DNA of 64,000 nucleotides. It comes from Saussurea involucrata (taxonomy: Eukaryota; Streptophyta; Magnoliopsida; Asterales; Asteraceae). Shown piece after piece: positions 32,707 to 44,012 of this stretch; the stretch's first letter is position 1, and each line of letters opens with the position of its first letter. The notes beneath the pieces were generated by a model. It had not been told where the DNA came from. It searched no databases and was given only the letters and a program-made list of their open reading frames with translations. The DNA is taken from the NCBI GenBank assembly GCA_033807775.1, contig CM066318.1, positions 82,587,379 to 82,651,378 on the forward strand, in the 5' to 3' direction. The position numbers and the translations under genes are program-made.

Positions 32707-33274
32707 TTCTTCCATTCCGGTTGTAGTACACTTAAGAACTTCACATTGTTCTTAATTATGGATTTATGTATGCTATATCTATTTACCTCATTTAGGATGG
32801 TTGTGAAGCGGTCATATGTACTATCCAGAGTCTCTCCCTCATTCTATTTAAAATTCTCGTATTTATTAATCACGTTTGAAATCCTCATTTGGTTTTCCAC
32901 TTCTGAACCCTGAAAAAGTTTGATCAGTTCATCGAACTTCCTTTCCCAGTGGCACTCAAACTGTCAACTTTCTGGTAAATGTCGTTAGTCAATGCTTGCA
33001 AAACCAGTGACTTTGCTGCTTTATCAGCATTATATCTCTTAAGTTCATCCCCTGAATAATTCTTGGGTTCAACAAGTCTTCTATTTGTTCCATCTGGATT
33101 TTGTGTATACACTGGTGGTTGTACCCCATTCATCAAGGAATTTGAAATAAAATCACCATTTTCTTGCCACTCAACATAATCAAGAAACCTATCTTTCCAG
33201 ATTTTAAAGTCTTTTGGAAACAAAACAGGTGGTTTGTCTTTTGAACCTATCACTAGCATATCCCTAGCTCTCAT
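32707..33274 (-). pseudogene. E2 Gag, N-terminal segment
   Basis: Starts MRARDMLVIGSKDKPPVLFP, then FKIWKDRFLDYVEW, and ends in YNADKAAKSLVLQALTNDIY, the typical N-terminal copia Gag domain (UBN2-like). A deletion and frameshift follow near 32924-32935; the next frame continues DELIKLFQGSEVENQMRISN up to the E3 insertion. It aligns with 51188-51755 of E11. Downstream codons are at 4620-4347. Confidence 0.88.
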
Positions 33275-34115
33275 GATGAATACTTGTTGATGATCGTTAA
33301 GCAACCTTCTGATCTGATTAGAAAAAATTAGTACCCACACTGTTTTTATCGCAAACCAATATTATCGCAAGTAACACTTTTGTCGCAACACAAATCTTGT
33401 CGCAACTGCACACTTCGTAGCAACTTACTTTATCGCAATTGAACTTTCCTCGCAACATAATTTTTGTCGCAATTCGAATTAGTCGCAACTCCACACTTTG
33501 TCGCAACACACTTTATCGCAAAGGCAAATTTTGTCGCAGCAGAGAGGTTGCGATAACAAACAACACTGAATTTTATCGCGATAGGTCGTTGCGATAAGAT
33601 ACTGCTCACCAATAGTAGGTTGCGATTAACTCGAGTTATCGCAACAAGCACTTGCGATATTTTACTGTTCTCAAGCTGAAAGGTGCGATAATGATGAACA
33701 CACCTAGTTGCGATAACTATGAAGATCTGAACAATCCAAAGTCCAAATCGCAGAACAACTCCAATTAGGATGAAATTTTGTACGCAGTTTCGCGAGATGA
33801 TTCTGGACAACTTTAATACTACCAATTTTGTCCAAAACACAACATAAATAGGAGTTTCGATCCGAAAACAGTGTTTAAGAACTTTTTCTCGAAAATAATG
33901 AGTTTTCTGAATCTGAGTCAAATCCCAGTGAATTTGCGGAAGGAATTCATGTAGGGATTGCTAAATGAACACTCCTTGATCAATTCTGATCCATTTGAAG
34001 AACTCAAATGGCCAAAATCAATCAAAAAAGATGAAAAATGAAGAACACTCAAAAACCTCAAAAACTCATAAACTAATAACTGGATCAGAATGAATAGCTA
34101 AGCTCTGATACCAAT
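33275..34115 (-). promoter_or_regulatory. E2 leader: PBS and TCGCAA palindrome cluster
   Basis: PBS (minus TGGTATCAGAGC) at 34102-34113. Between 33340 and 33720 about twenty half-sites TTGCGATAA or ATCGCAAC recur, partly as inverted pairs, with ACTGTTC (complement of GAACAGT) near 33673. The same cluster type is in the E11 leader. No gene. Confidence 0.8.
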
Positions 34116-34350
34116 TGTGATCCCAGAACAAGCATTCAATAACAATTTAGCTCAAGATGTCATCCCTCTATTAGTATCAAATCCCCAAGTACAATATGAT
34201 GTAGAGAAGAGAAAATGCAATATTGTGTACTTGTGTGTGTGGAATGGAATGACATAATGGAAAATACATAGGGAAAAACTAGTTATAGTTTGCAAATATA
34301 AATCTTCTAAAATGGCCCCTCTACTTGGTACAAGGTGCTAAATAGAGCAC
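34116..34350 (-). repeat. E2 5' LTR, main part (last 5 bp at 49488-49492)
   Basis: Minus: TGTTAGTGCTC... to GGGATCACA, same family as the E11 LTR (TGTTAGTGCC...ATCACA). E8 inserted ten bases from its start, duplicating AGCAC. Confidence 0.9.
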
Positions 34351-35143
34351 TGTTTGGGCAAAATTTCACTGGTCTCGACTACGACCAAGGCACTAAGAAC
34401 ATTTATTACATTTCTCCCTAACACAAGTCAAATCATAAAGCATTTTGTCCTTTGATGAAAGTCAAAGTCAAACGTATCTCTCGACCTCGACCGTCGTGTA
34501 GAAACACACGACCTCGACCAACTAACGTACGATTCTTCTGTTATGTTTTCCTCATTTAATGCAGGTCAAACGACATTTATGGCCAACGGACGAAACCGAC
34601 AGAGCAATGATGATCATTAAAACCACTAGTCGTTACGACCGTTACAAGAGGAATTCATGGAGTCGTTAAATGCATTCGAAGACTATAAAAATGAAGGAAA
34701 AGTCATCATTGGCACAAAACCGAACTGTGAATCACACACTGCGTACTCAAGAATATCTGAAGCAAAGAAATCTCTCTCAAGTGATCGCTCTCGACGCACG
34801 ACTTACACTCTCGACCAACAGTCTTAAGCACACGACACGCTAGTTTTACATTTGATACATTTGTTATTTTCACATTTCAAGTCATTTGTATTGTAATCAC
34901 TATATCCCCGACACCTGAAACAAAGGACATCGCCCCTGTTTGGCGATCATAGTGCTGCGACGACTTCCACAGTCGTCCGCGGGTTTTTTCCTCGTTGAGA
35001 TTTTTCCCGCGTCACCAAAATCTTTGTCTCTTTTACATTTTTTCTTTTTGTCGCATTATTTTGTCGTAAGATTCCTTTCTCTAGTTGTTAAGCTCCACAA
35101 TCAACCTTAAGTTATCCTTTTGGACGATTTTTGGCATTAACAG
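34351..35143 (+). repeat. E8 5' LTR (family B, 793 bp)
   Basis: TGTTTGGGC to GGCATTAACA. Close to the E8 3' LTR and, more distantly, to the E1 LTR. Confidence 0.95.
34684..35011 (+). promoter_or_regulatory. Family B LTR promoter and paired hairpins
   Basis: TATAAAA at 34684-34690. Hairpin one (34959-34977): GACGACT with AGTCGTC. Hairpin two (34978-35011): outer CGCGGG with CCCGCG, inner CCTC with GAGA here and GAGG in the 3' LTR. The 34-nt length and abutting layout equal those of families A and C although the stem sequences differ. Confidence 0.7.
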
Positions 35144-35243
35144 TTTGGCGCCCACCGTGGGGCCCCATCTAGAGAAAATCTTCGACAAACGTGCTTTTTA
35201 CTAACGATTTCATGGAGTTTCCTCTGTTTTCTGTTTCAGGAAA
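35144..35243 (+). promoter_or_regulatory. E8 leader: PBS and splice-acceptor-like site
   Basis: TGGCGCCCACC at 35147. TTTACTAACG, a pyrimidine-rich run and TTTCAG then GAAAATGG precede gag, the same arrangement as in E1 (minus). Confidence 0.78.
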
Positions 35244-37510
35244 ATGGCAACCCCTGGAAATCCAGAGCAAGTCATTGCCCTGATGTACCAGGAGTTGGAA
35301 GTTGCACGAAATCAAATCAATGCCATGGCTGAGCAGAGTCGAAGCGCAGCTGAGGAAATCGCCCGGCTGAGGAATCCCTTCGGACCGCAGAACGGTCCAA
35401 GACCATTCGTCCAGAATCCAGGTCAAGGATCGTTCGGTCAGAATCCAGGAACTGCTCCGTTCATCCATAACCCTGGCTCGGCTCTGTTCGTCCGTAATCT
35501 AGGACCAGGTCCATTCATGCAGAATCAGCAGCCAGGTCCGTTCGTGCAGAACCAGCAGCCGGGATCGTTCAACCCAAATCCCCAGTCTGGGCATATTCCT
35601 CCTTAGTATATCAGACCTCCACCCATGTAGAATGGGTCGCAGCCGTTTCAGAATGGGTCACAACCGTTTCAGCATGGGTCGCAGCCGTTTCAGAATGGGT
35701 CGCAGCCGCATTTTGTCCCTTTTAACGGCGATGCCAATGGCTCGTCGTACGGCAATGGCATCAGTTCGGGAGTTGACCCATTGGCAGGTGCAAATCCCGA
35801 TCCTAGTGACCCCGTTGCCCAGCGATTATAGATGCTAGAAGATCAAAATGAGCGTGTCCTGTCCCTGCTTGCTAAGCTACCCGGGGCAGCCGTGCCCGTC
35901 GACGACGAGCCTCACTCAGGATTTCAGGCGTCGCCTTTCATTGACAAGATCGCGACAGTCGACGTCCAGAAAAAATTCAACATCCCCGCCTTCACACCTA
36001 AGTATTCAGGGGTGACCGGTCCAACGGAGCACATCACGCAGTATAAGCAGCTCATGTGGACGGTCTCAATCCCACACATGTATCAAGAAGTATGCATGTG
36101 CAAGAGCTTTGGGGTGACTCTCACTGGTCCTGCCCTCCAATGGTTGATCAATCTCAAACCCATGTCCATCGGGTCGTTCGCTGAGTTGGTCAATCAATTC
36201 TCCCAGCAGTTCGCCAGCAGTCGCAAGATGGAGAAGCAAACTAGTGACCTGTATTATGTCGTACAGAAAGCTAATGAGTCTATATAAAGATATTTCAATA
36301 GGTTCAATGCAGAGATGATCAGTGTTCGTAACTGCGATGTCAAGACCGTGATCGAAGCTTATAAACGTGGTCTGGACGACAGTTCAGGTTTATACACTGA
36401 TCTGACCAAGTATCCTCCAGAAAATTACGAAGACGTCCGAGCTCGAACCCTAGCGTATATGAGGGTAGTGGACGATGCTGCCTTTCGTCGTAAGCATACC
36501 GACGATAAGAAGTCGTTAGGTGTAAAGAAGCCAGAGTTCAAGACAAAGGCAATTTCTAAGGTAGAACCCGCACGCCAAATCTCGAACGTCCGATTCAAGA
36601 CAAAAACGGAAGCCAAGACCGTGACCAAATTTCCTCAGTACCCCAAGATATCCTCATTCGGATTCAAAGGGACCATTAAAGACTTGGTCGAAGCTCTGAA
36701 CACCGCCCAGGTGACCATCCGTTGGCCGAAGAAATCTGATCAAGATGACGCCAAGAAAGATAAATCGAAGTGGTACGACTTCCATGTCGACCATGGTCAT
36801 ACGACAGACGATTGCATAGCTCTCAAAAAGGAGCTAGCGTATCATGTCCCGAAAGGAAATCTCAAAAATATCATCGATGACGTTGTTACTCCAGGTAACG
36901 ACGTTCGACCGCCAACTCCTGAGCATGCAAAAGTCGTCAATTGCATCATTGGTGGTTCCGACGTATGCGGTCTGACGTACTCCACCGCCAAACGTCGCGC
37001 CAGTCAAGTACCTGACGATCGACCTATCCCTCGTTAATCAAGACCCAAAGGAGAACTGGAGTTGGAAGCTATGAAGACCGTGTTCGACACGTCAGTGATT
37101 CATATCAGAAGCATCATGATGGGTTGATCATTTAACTCACGATTGGTAATTGTTTAACCCGACGAGTCTTGGTCGATAGAGGCAGTTCAGCGAACGTTAT
37201 CTTCCTTGACACCATCAAGGCCATGGGAATCGATCGATCAAAAATCACCCGACGTTCGACAACCTTGGTCGGTTTTAGTGGAGAAGCGACAAGTACCTTT
37301 GGAGAGATCGTCTTGCCCATCTATGCCAGAGGATTCAATAAGCAGACCAAGTTCAACGTCATTGACTGCTCGTCGGCCTATAACGTCATTTTAGGTCGAC
37401 CATGGATCCATGAAATGAAAGCAGTCCCCTCGACGTATCATCAGACCATGAAGTTCCCTACGCCGTGGGGAATCCAAGAGATCAAAAGTGAACCGAAAGT
37501 CGCCCGTGAC
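35244..37510 (+). pseudogene. E8 Gag-protease (broken; last codons after E9)
   Basis: Starts MATPGNPEQVIALMYQELEV with a helical N-terminus, then a low-complexity region of repeated QNPG, QNQQPG and NGSQPFQ units. A conserved capsid-like region follows (FNIPAFTPKYSGVTGP, CMCKSFGVTLTGPALQWL, QFASSRKMEKQTSDLY). The knuckle-like motif reads WYDFHVDHGH...DC, with Tyr in place of the first Cys seen in E9. The protease site is LVDRGSSANV near 37175 where E9 has LVDGGSSTNV. Lesions: stops near 35605, 35628, 35829, 36284 and 37035, and a deletion with frameshift near 37090. The coding end ARDCYKTTLKPRK is completed after E9 at 43634. Roles: particle protein and maturation protease. Confidence 0.92.
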
Positions 37511-38411
37511 TGTTAATGCCAAAAATCGCACCAAAGGGACAACTTAAGGTCGATGTGGACTTTAACAATTAAAGAAAGGAATCTTTCGACAAAGGTGTGC
37601 GACAAAGACAAAAATGTAAATGAGACAAAGGATTTGATGACGCAGGAAAAACCTCAACGAGGAAAAAACCTGCGGACGACAGTGGATGTCGTCGCTACAC
37701 TATGGTCGCCAATCAGGGGCGATGTCCTTGGTGTTCCGGGTGTCGATCGTACAGAGATTACAATACAAATGAAGGAAAGACTTCTAAATGTAAAATACAA
37801 GTGTTTCGAATGTAAAAACAACGTGCGTCATGTGTGAAAACTATGTATAAACTGTTGGTCGAGAGCGAGAGTCTTGCGTCGAGAGTGATCTTCTATGAAT
37901 GATCTCTTTGCTTCGAATGAATATTCTTCGAGTGTTTGTGTTTGCTTATGTTGTTCGATGCTCTCTTTCTGTGTTATTCGGTGTTGATCAGGTGTCTTGA
38001 ACTGATGATTGAGCTGGGATTTTATAGTCTTTAGATGACTTTAATTGAGTCATTAAGATCTTTTGATGATTGTTGTAACGGTCGTCGTCTTCAATGTGAT
38101 TTTAGATGCTCATAACTGATTTCGTCGGTTATAGCCGTTTGTCCATAAATGACTTTGACTCCTGCATTAAACACTTAAACAAATATTACAGTTGTATAAC
38201 GCGTTAGTCGGTCGAGGTCGTACGATTTTATGCGACGGTCGTGCGGAACGGGCGACGTCGAGGTCTAGTGCCGTGAGGAACTCTCGACTTACCTTTTAGG
38301 AGGGACGACGGAGGTTCTTTGGGTCTTCATCGGGGCCTTACCTTAATAGCTCATAACATGTGTCTTACCTTCTCTGGTCGTGGTCGAGACCTGTGAAATT
38401 TTGCCCAAACA
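37511..38411 (-). repeat. E9 3' LTR (family C, 901 bp)
   Basis: Minus TGTTTGGGC to ACA. PPT at 38412-38428. TATA-like ACTATAAAATCC near 38019-38028. Hairpin one at 37675-37693 (GACGACA with TGTCGTC), hairpin two at 37641-37674 (CGCAGG with CCTGCG). Confidence 0.94.
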
Positions 38412-38614
38412 GTTTGCCCCCAAAATTTGAAAGTAGGATGGCAAATTCGAATTTTAAATTTTGCTCGTCGGGTTTTCAGGGACTTGTGTTGAAAAATACC
38501 TTGGTTGTTTCGAAACCGAATTGGTTCAATTCTAACTGAACGAGAAGTCGAAGAGAAAACGAGGTCGTGACGTCATACTGACGCACGATTGTGCTTACCA
38601 GCTGTCATTTAGAA
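38412..38614 (-). promoter_or_regulatory. E9 PPT and sequence before the antisense start
   Basis: PPT (minus AAATTTTGGGGGCAAAC) next to the LTR; about 190 bp between it and the antisense ATG, likely holding the antisense promoter. No TATA box stands out. Confidence 0.6.
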
Positions 38615-39570
38615 ATGTCGACGAAGCCCAGAGGTACTATTAGAAATGAATACGATCTAGACGACTTCAGAAGTCTAGCGAAAATTCCCATGGGGATTAC
38701 TGTAAGCAAGGCTGGCGGGGTTCGACCGGAGATGTGTCCCGAGGGGTATGTCGTTATATATGAATACCCGTTCAAGATAGGCTTTCATTGGCCATATTTG
38801 CCTCTTGCCAAAGAGTTCTTGTGCGAATTCGACCTTTCTCCGGGGCAGTTGATGCCCCAATTTTGGCGTGTCATCCTAATCATCGAATGACTTGCCTCAA
38901 ACTGGGATCCACCGATGAATGTGAGAGACCTTCTGACGGCGTATAAGGTCAAAAGTGATCGATATCGTCATTATAGTTTACTTTCAAGGCTTAAAGGTGA
39001 TCGTACCTTAGTTTTGAACACTGCTATCAATGATCGCAAATGGAGGACGAGGTATGTACTTATGCGGGTGGCGATGCTGGATATGGACAGTGATTGGATT
39101 AGATCTGTTGATACTGCACAACCGACGACGATGTCTCATACTGCGCAACTGGCGATGATGTTTCATACTGCGCAACTGGCGACGATGTTTCATACTGCGC
39201 AACCGGCGACGATGTCTCATACTGCGCAACTGGCGACGATGTTTCATACTGCGCAACCGGCGACGATGTCTTCTATATCCTCGCCGACCCTTTCGGTAGC
39301 CGCCAGGGGCAAGGGTGTAAAGACGGGAGAGGATGAGGAGGAAGTCATGATGATCAACTTTACGTTGTCGACGATCCTCCTGACTGACTATGTCCTTGAC
39401 GGGACGAAGTCATTCCCGTAACTAGGGAAATATCAGCTCTTATCTTTCAAGGAGCGTTTTCAAGGGACCTCTATCGAAGAGATGGGATCGCGAGAAGGAG
39501 ATTGAGGAGGAGGAGGAAGATCTCCAGGGTGAGGCGTCAAGCCGGGACGCGACCGATGCTCTCCCTTTGC
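38615..39570 (+). pseudogene. E9 antisense accessory gene (shortened)
   Basis: On the strand opposite to gag. Starts MSTKPRGTIRNE; the first domain includes GITVSKAGGVRPEMCPEGYV, YEYPFKIGFHWPYLPLAKEF and LSPGQLMPQFWRV. It is the same protein as the E8 gene at 48216-47619 and resembles the plant domain described as putative gypsy-type transposon protein (Transposase_28-like, from memory). A TGA at 38888-38890 breaks it where E8 has Arg. Then NVRDLLTAYKVK, six 9-residue repeats, INFTLSTILLTDYVLDGT and a stop at 39419. Relics of the C-terminus (EEEEEDLQGEAS, DATDALPLP) follow in another frame after a deletion. No coiled-coil exon is left. Confidence 0.8.
39113..39274 (+). repeat. 27-bp coding repeat in the E9 antisense gene
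   Basis: Six units ACTGCGCAACTGGCGACGAT plus GTTTCAT, encoding AQLATMFHT-type nonapeptides. The E8 gene lacks it and has an intron donor close to this point. Confidence 0.92.
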
Positions 39571-40180
39571 CTTAGGAAATGTCTTTGTCATTTGCTGTTT
39601 TCTTTTGCTATTCGACTGTCAGTGGTCGAGTTATTTTGAATGACAAACTATTCAGGGAATGAAATTCAAATTTCCGTCGTACTTGTGTTTTGTATATTCA
39701 GTAAGTAAATAACATGTCAATTATGAAATTTACTGAGTATAATATAATAGAAATCATGCGACTTAGGCATCTATTGCAACGCAACAGCTTAGAATGGAAG
39801 ACATAGCGCTTGTAAATCGTGTAAACAAACATAGGAATGTGCGACCAAAGCATTCATTCAGAGTATGAAATTTTTCTAAGTCAAGAGACTTAAATCATGA
39901 GATCGTTAGACTTTGCGATCGTACGACTGAGTTGTGCGATGAATTTAAATCGTGTGTCCCTGCAGAAGAATGATCAAGTCGTAGATGTGATCGTCTATGT
40001 CGGGCGACCTTGCGAATTTAAAGTCACATAGTAGACTTAGTGATTATTGTCGTGCATTTCTGCGATAAAATAATATTAGAGGTTGGTTGTTGACTAGCCA
40101 ACAACCATCCGATGCTTAAGTCAGTAATCGTTCGTGATGAGAAATTGTATGAAGGAAGAGAGAAGAAATTAGGATACGTA
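39571..40180 (-). other. E9 noncoding interior
   Basis: Between the antisense gene end and the integrase-tail relic. Includes the post-integrase palindrome at 40085-40106 with one mismatch. Collinear with 63540-64000 of E12. No gene. Confidence 0.75.
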
Positions 40181-42639
40181 CCTTCTGAGATTTATTTCTT
40201 TTATTTGACGGGGTATTTGCCCCTGTCATTTATTATCCTATTCCTTTCAGGAGGAAAATAGGTTTTAAATGACAAATCGACACAGGGATCTTGGAAAATA
40301 CCATCTATGTCTGCGTCGACTGTGTTTTCGTGCGACAAGGCAAGATAGTCGGCATACTCCTGTAGAAAAGGCATGAGTTTGTTTCTGGGATAGAAGGACG
40401 AACCTGTCGTGCCGCATTTGCTAAGCGATTTACTTGCGCGGTTTCAGAGTCGATTTATAACAGTCATGAGCGACTTTCGGCTCACTCTTGATTTCCTGGA
40501 TGCCCCACGGCGTAGGGAACTTCAAGGTCTGATGATATGTCGAGGGAACGGCTTTCATTTCGTGGATTCATGGTCGACCTAAGATGATGTTATAGGCCAA
40601 CGCACAGTCGATGACGCTGAACTTGGTCTGCTTGTTGATTCCTTCGGCGTAGACTGGCAAGATGATATCTCCATATGTGCTCATCGCTTCTCCATTGAAA
40701 CCGACCAAAGTTGTCGAACGTCGGGTGATTTCCGAGCGATCGATTCCCATGGCTTTGATGGTGTCAAGGAAGATGACGTTCGTTGAACTGCCCCCATCGA
40801 CCAAGACTCGTCGAGTTAAACAATTACCAATCGTGAGTTGAATGATGAATCCGTCGTGGTGTTTCTGGTACGAGTCGCCGAGGTCGTCTTGGTCGAATAC
40901 GATTTTCACGGCTTCCAATTCCAAATCTCTTTTAGGCCTTGATGAATGCGGGATAGCCCGATCGTCAGGTGCCTGACTGGCGTGACGTTTGACTGCAGAA
41001 TACGTCAGACCACACACGTCTGAACCACCGGTGATGCAATTGACGACCTTTGCATGCTCAGGGGTTGACGGTCGAACATCGTTAGCTGGAGTAACGACGT
41101 CGTCGATGATGTCTTTGAGATTGCCCTTTGGGACGTGATACGCCAGCTCCTTTTTGAGAGCTATGCAATCATCTGTCGCGTGACCATGGTCGACGTGAAA
41201 GTCGCACCACTTAGATTTATCTTTCTTAACGTCGTCCTGACCGGACTTCGTTGGCCATAGAATAGTCGCTTAGGCGGTCTTCAGAGCTTCGACCAAATCT
41301 TTAGTGGACCCTTTGAATCCGTAAGAGGATATCTTGGGGTATTGAGGAAATTTGGTCGCGGTCTTAGCCTCTGCTTTTCTCTTGAATCGGACGTTCGAGA
41401 TCTGGCGGGCGGGCTCCATTTTGGAAATCGCTTTCGTCTTGAACTCTGGCTTCTTTACGCCTAACGACCTCTTGTCATCGGTATGCTTGCGACGAAAGGC
41501 AGCGTCGTCTTCTACTCTCATGTATGCTAAGGTTCGAGCTCGGACGTCTTCAAAATTCTCCGGAGGATATTTAGTCAGGTCAGTGTATAAACTTGAACTG
41601 TCGTCCAGACCACGCTTATAGGCTTCGATTGCGGTCTTGATGTCACAATTGAGAATGCTGATCATCTCTGCATTGAATCGATTGAAATAACCGCGGATAG
41701 ACTCATTGGTCTTCTGCACGACGTAATACAAGTCACTGGTCTGCTTCTCCATCTTGCGACTGCTGGCGAATTGCTGGGAGAATTGATTGACTAATTCAGC
41801 GAACGACCCGATGGACTTGGTTTTGAGATTGATCAGCCATTGTAGAGCAGGACCAGTGAGAGTTGCACCGAAGCTTTTGCACATGCAGACTTCCTGATAC
41901 ATGTGTGGGATTGAGATCGTCCACATGAGCTTCTTATACTGCGCGACGTGCTATGTCGGATCGGTCACTCCCGAGTACTTGGGCGTGAAGGCGGGGACAT
42001 TGTACTACTTTGGGACCTCGATAGTCGCGATCTCATCGATGAATGGTGACGCCTGAAATCCTGATCAGGGCTCGACGTCGATGGGCACGGCTGCCCCAGG
42101 CAGCTTGGCGAGCAAAGATAGGACGCGCTCGTTCTGATCTTCTAGCATTTTCAATCGTTGGGCGACGGGGTCATTGGGGTTGAGATTTGCCCCTGCTTGT
42201 GGATTGATTCCTGAGCTGGTGCCATTGACATGCGACGAGCCATTGGCATCTCCGTTGAAAGGAACAAAATACGGTTGCGACCCGTTCTGAAATGGCTGCG
42301 ATCCATTCTGAAATGGCTGCGATCCATTATGCATGGGTGGTGGCATTATATGCTGAGGAGGGACCGTCCCGAACTGGGGATTTGGATTGAACGGTCCCGG
42401 CTGTTGGTTTTGCATGGTCGGACCTGGATGTTGATTCTGAGCGAACGGACCTGATCCTGGACCCGGATTTGCACGATTGGCCTAGGACCATTCTGAGGTC
42501 TAAAGGGATTCCTTAACCGTGCGATCTCTTCAGCTGCTCTACGGCTTTGCTCCGCCATGGCGTTGATTTGATTTCGGGCGACTTCAAGCTCCTGGTACAT
42601 CTGAGCAATGACATGCTGCTGATCTCCAGGGGCTGCCAT
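40160..42639 (-). pseudogene. E9 Gag-protease with pol deleted
   Basis: ATG at 42639 after TTGCAGGAAAATGG; reads MAAPGDQQHVIAQMYQELEV. After a frameshift near 42475 come QNQQPGPFNPN and NGSQPFQ repeats, then a capsid-like region (MWTISIPHMYQEVCMCKSFG, LTGPALQWLINL). Three stops lie between 42064 and 41945 and one at 41270-41272. The knuckle-like motif is CDFHVDHGH...DC, complete. Protease LVDGGSSTNVIFLD keeps its active-site Asp-Gly-Gly-Ser. The frame then reaches relics of the RT-upstream region (LMPFLQEYADYLALSHE, PPERNRIINDR) and jumps at about 40200 to the last integrase codons (LRRYVS and stop). The whole RT-RNase H-integrase core has been removed between these points. Confidence 0.9.
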
Positions 42640-42726
42640 TTTCCTGCAATAGAGAACAAAGAAAACTCCAAGACGCACGCTTGTCGAAAATTTTCTCTAG
42701 ATGGGGTCTCATGGATGGCGCCAAAC
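42640..42726 (-). promoter_or_regulatory. E9 leader with PBS
   Basis: Minus TGGCGCC just inside the LTR (42717-42723), then the acceptor-like TTGCAG before ATG. Confidence 0.8.
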
Positions 42727-43628
42727 TGTTAATGCCAAAAATCGCACCAAAGGGACAACTTAAGGTCGATGTGGACTTTAACAACTAAAGAAAGGAATAT
42801 TCTCGAAAAAGGCGTGCGACAAAGACAAAAATGTAAATGAGACAAAGGATTTGATGACGCAGGAAAAACCTCAACGAGGAAAAAACCTGCGGACGACAGT
42901 GGATGTCGTCGCTGCACTATGGTCGCCAATCAGGGGCGATGTCCTTGGTGTTCTGGGTGTCGATCGTACAGAGATTACAATACAAATGAAGGAAAAACTT
43001 CGAAATGTAAAGGACAAGTGTTTCGAATGTAAAAACAATGTGTGTCGTGTGTGAAAACTATGTATAAACCGTTGGTCGAGAGTGAGAGTCTTGCGTCGAG
43101 AGTGATCTTCTATGAATGATCTCTTTGCTTCGAATGAATATTCTTCGAGTGTTTGTGTTTGCTTCTGTTGTTCGATGCTCTCTTTCTGTGTTATTCGGTG
43201 TTGATCAGGTGTCTTGAACTGATGATTGAGCTGGGATTTTATAGTCTTTGGATGACTTTAATTGAGTCATTAAGATCTTTTGATGATTTTTGTAACGGTC
43301 GTCGTCTTCAATGTGAGTTTAGATGCTCATAACTGATTTCGTCGGTTATAGCCGTTTGTCCATAATTGACTTTGACTCCTGCATTAAACACGTAAACAAA
43401 TATAACAGTTGTATAACGCGTTAGTCGGTCGAGGTCGTACGGTTTTATGCGACGGTCGTGCGGAATGGGCGACGTCGAGGTCGAGTGCCGTGAGGAACTC
43501 TCGACTTACCTTTTAGGAGGGACGACGCAGGTTCTTTGGGTCTTCGTCGGGGCCTTACCTTAATAGCTCATAACATGTGTCTTACCTTCTCTAGTCGTGG
43601 TCGAGACCTGTGAAATTTTGCCCAAACA
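42727..43628 (-). repeat. E9 5' LTR (902 bp)
   Basis: Near-identical by eye to the 3' LTR. Hairpin one 42892-42910, hairpin two 42858-42891. Confidence 0.95.
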
Positions 43629-43633
43629 GTGAC

Positions 43634-44012
43634 TGCTATAAGACCACCCTGAAACCGCGAAAGTAGGTCATCTTGCAGTTACAGGTCGACAAAGGCATCC
43701 TAGATCAAAGCAAGCACGACCGAAAAGTCTCGACAGTTCGTCTCTCGATCTCTACCTTAAAGACAAACCACTATCTCGTTTGCAGGAACACGTCAGTTAT
43801 TTTTTCCTGATCGCGCGAAGAGGACAACGTGTCTACTGTGGCGACTCACGAAGACACATCCTAGATTTCGCGTATTGTCTTAAAGTTGCCACAGGGGGGG
43901 GGGGGGGGGGGGCAATATGACACTCAAAAAACTCCAGCACAGTTATCAATAACCAAGACATCCCACATAGCTGGGATGCGACACATCAGAAAAGGTATGT
44001 CTTCTAAGTCCT
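43634..44012 (+). pseudogene. E8 protease end, G19 tract and integrase tail
   Basis: After the second GTGAC the protease frame finishes (CYKTTLKPRK, stop). About 250 bp of sequence without a clear frame follows, including a fragment near 43730-43890 that resembles pol sequence around the RNase H junction. An uninterrupted run of 19 G lies at 43894-43912. Just after it the frame VINNQDIPHSWDATHQKRYVF, the last codons of integrase, ends at a stop. RT and integrase cores are missing, so the G run sits at or near the deletion junction. Confidence 0.75.

Larger units (their letters stand above)
37511..43628 (-). mobile_element. E9: Tat-clade gypsy element with gag-protease and antisense gene, pol deleted (family C)
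   Basis: Minus strand, 6.1 kb, LTRs 37511-38411 and 42727-43628, TSD GTGAC (37506-37510, 43629-43633). It inserted in the last protease codons of E8. Order in its sense: LTR, PBS, gag, protease, RT-upstream remnant, last integrase codons, palindrome, noncoding, antisense gene, PPT, LTR. Confidence 0.95.

Noticed and set aside
35244..39421. All premature stops explained by deamination of methylated cytosine.
   Set aside because: Some fit (CAG to TAG near 35605, CGA to TGA at 38888), but others, such as the TAG near 35829 and the TAA near 36284, need different changes, so no general claim is made.
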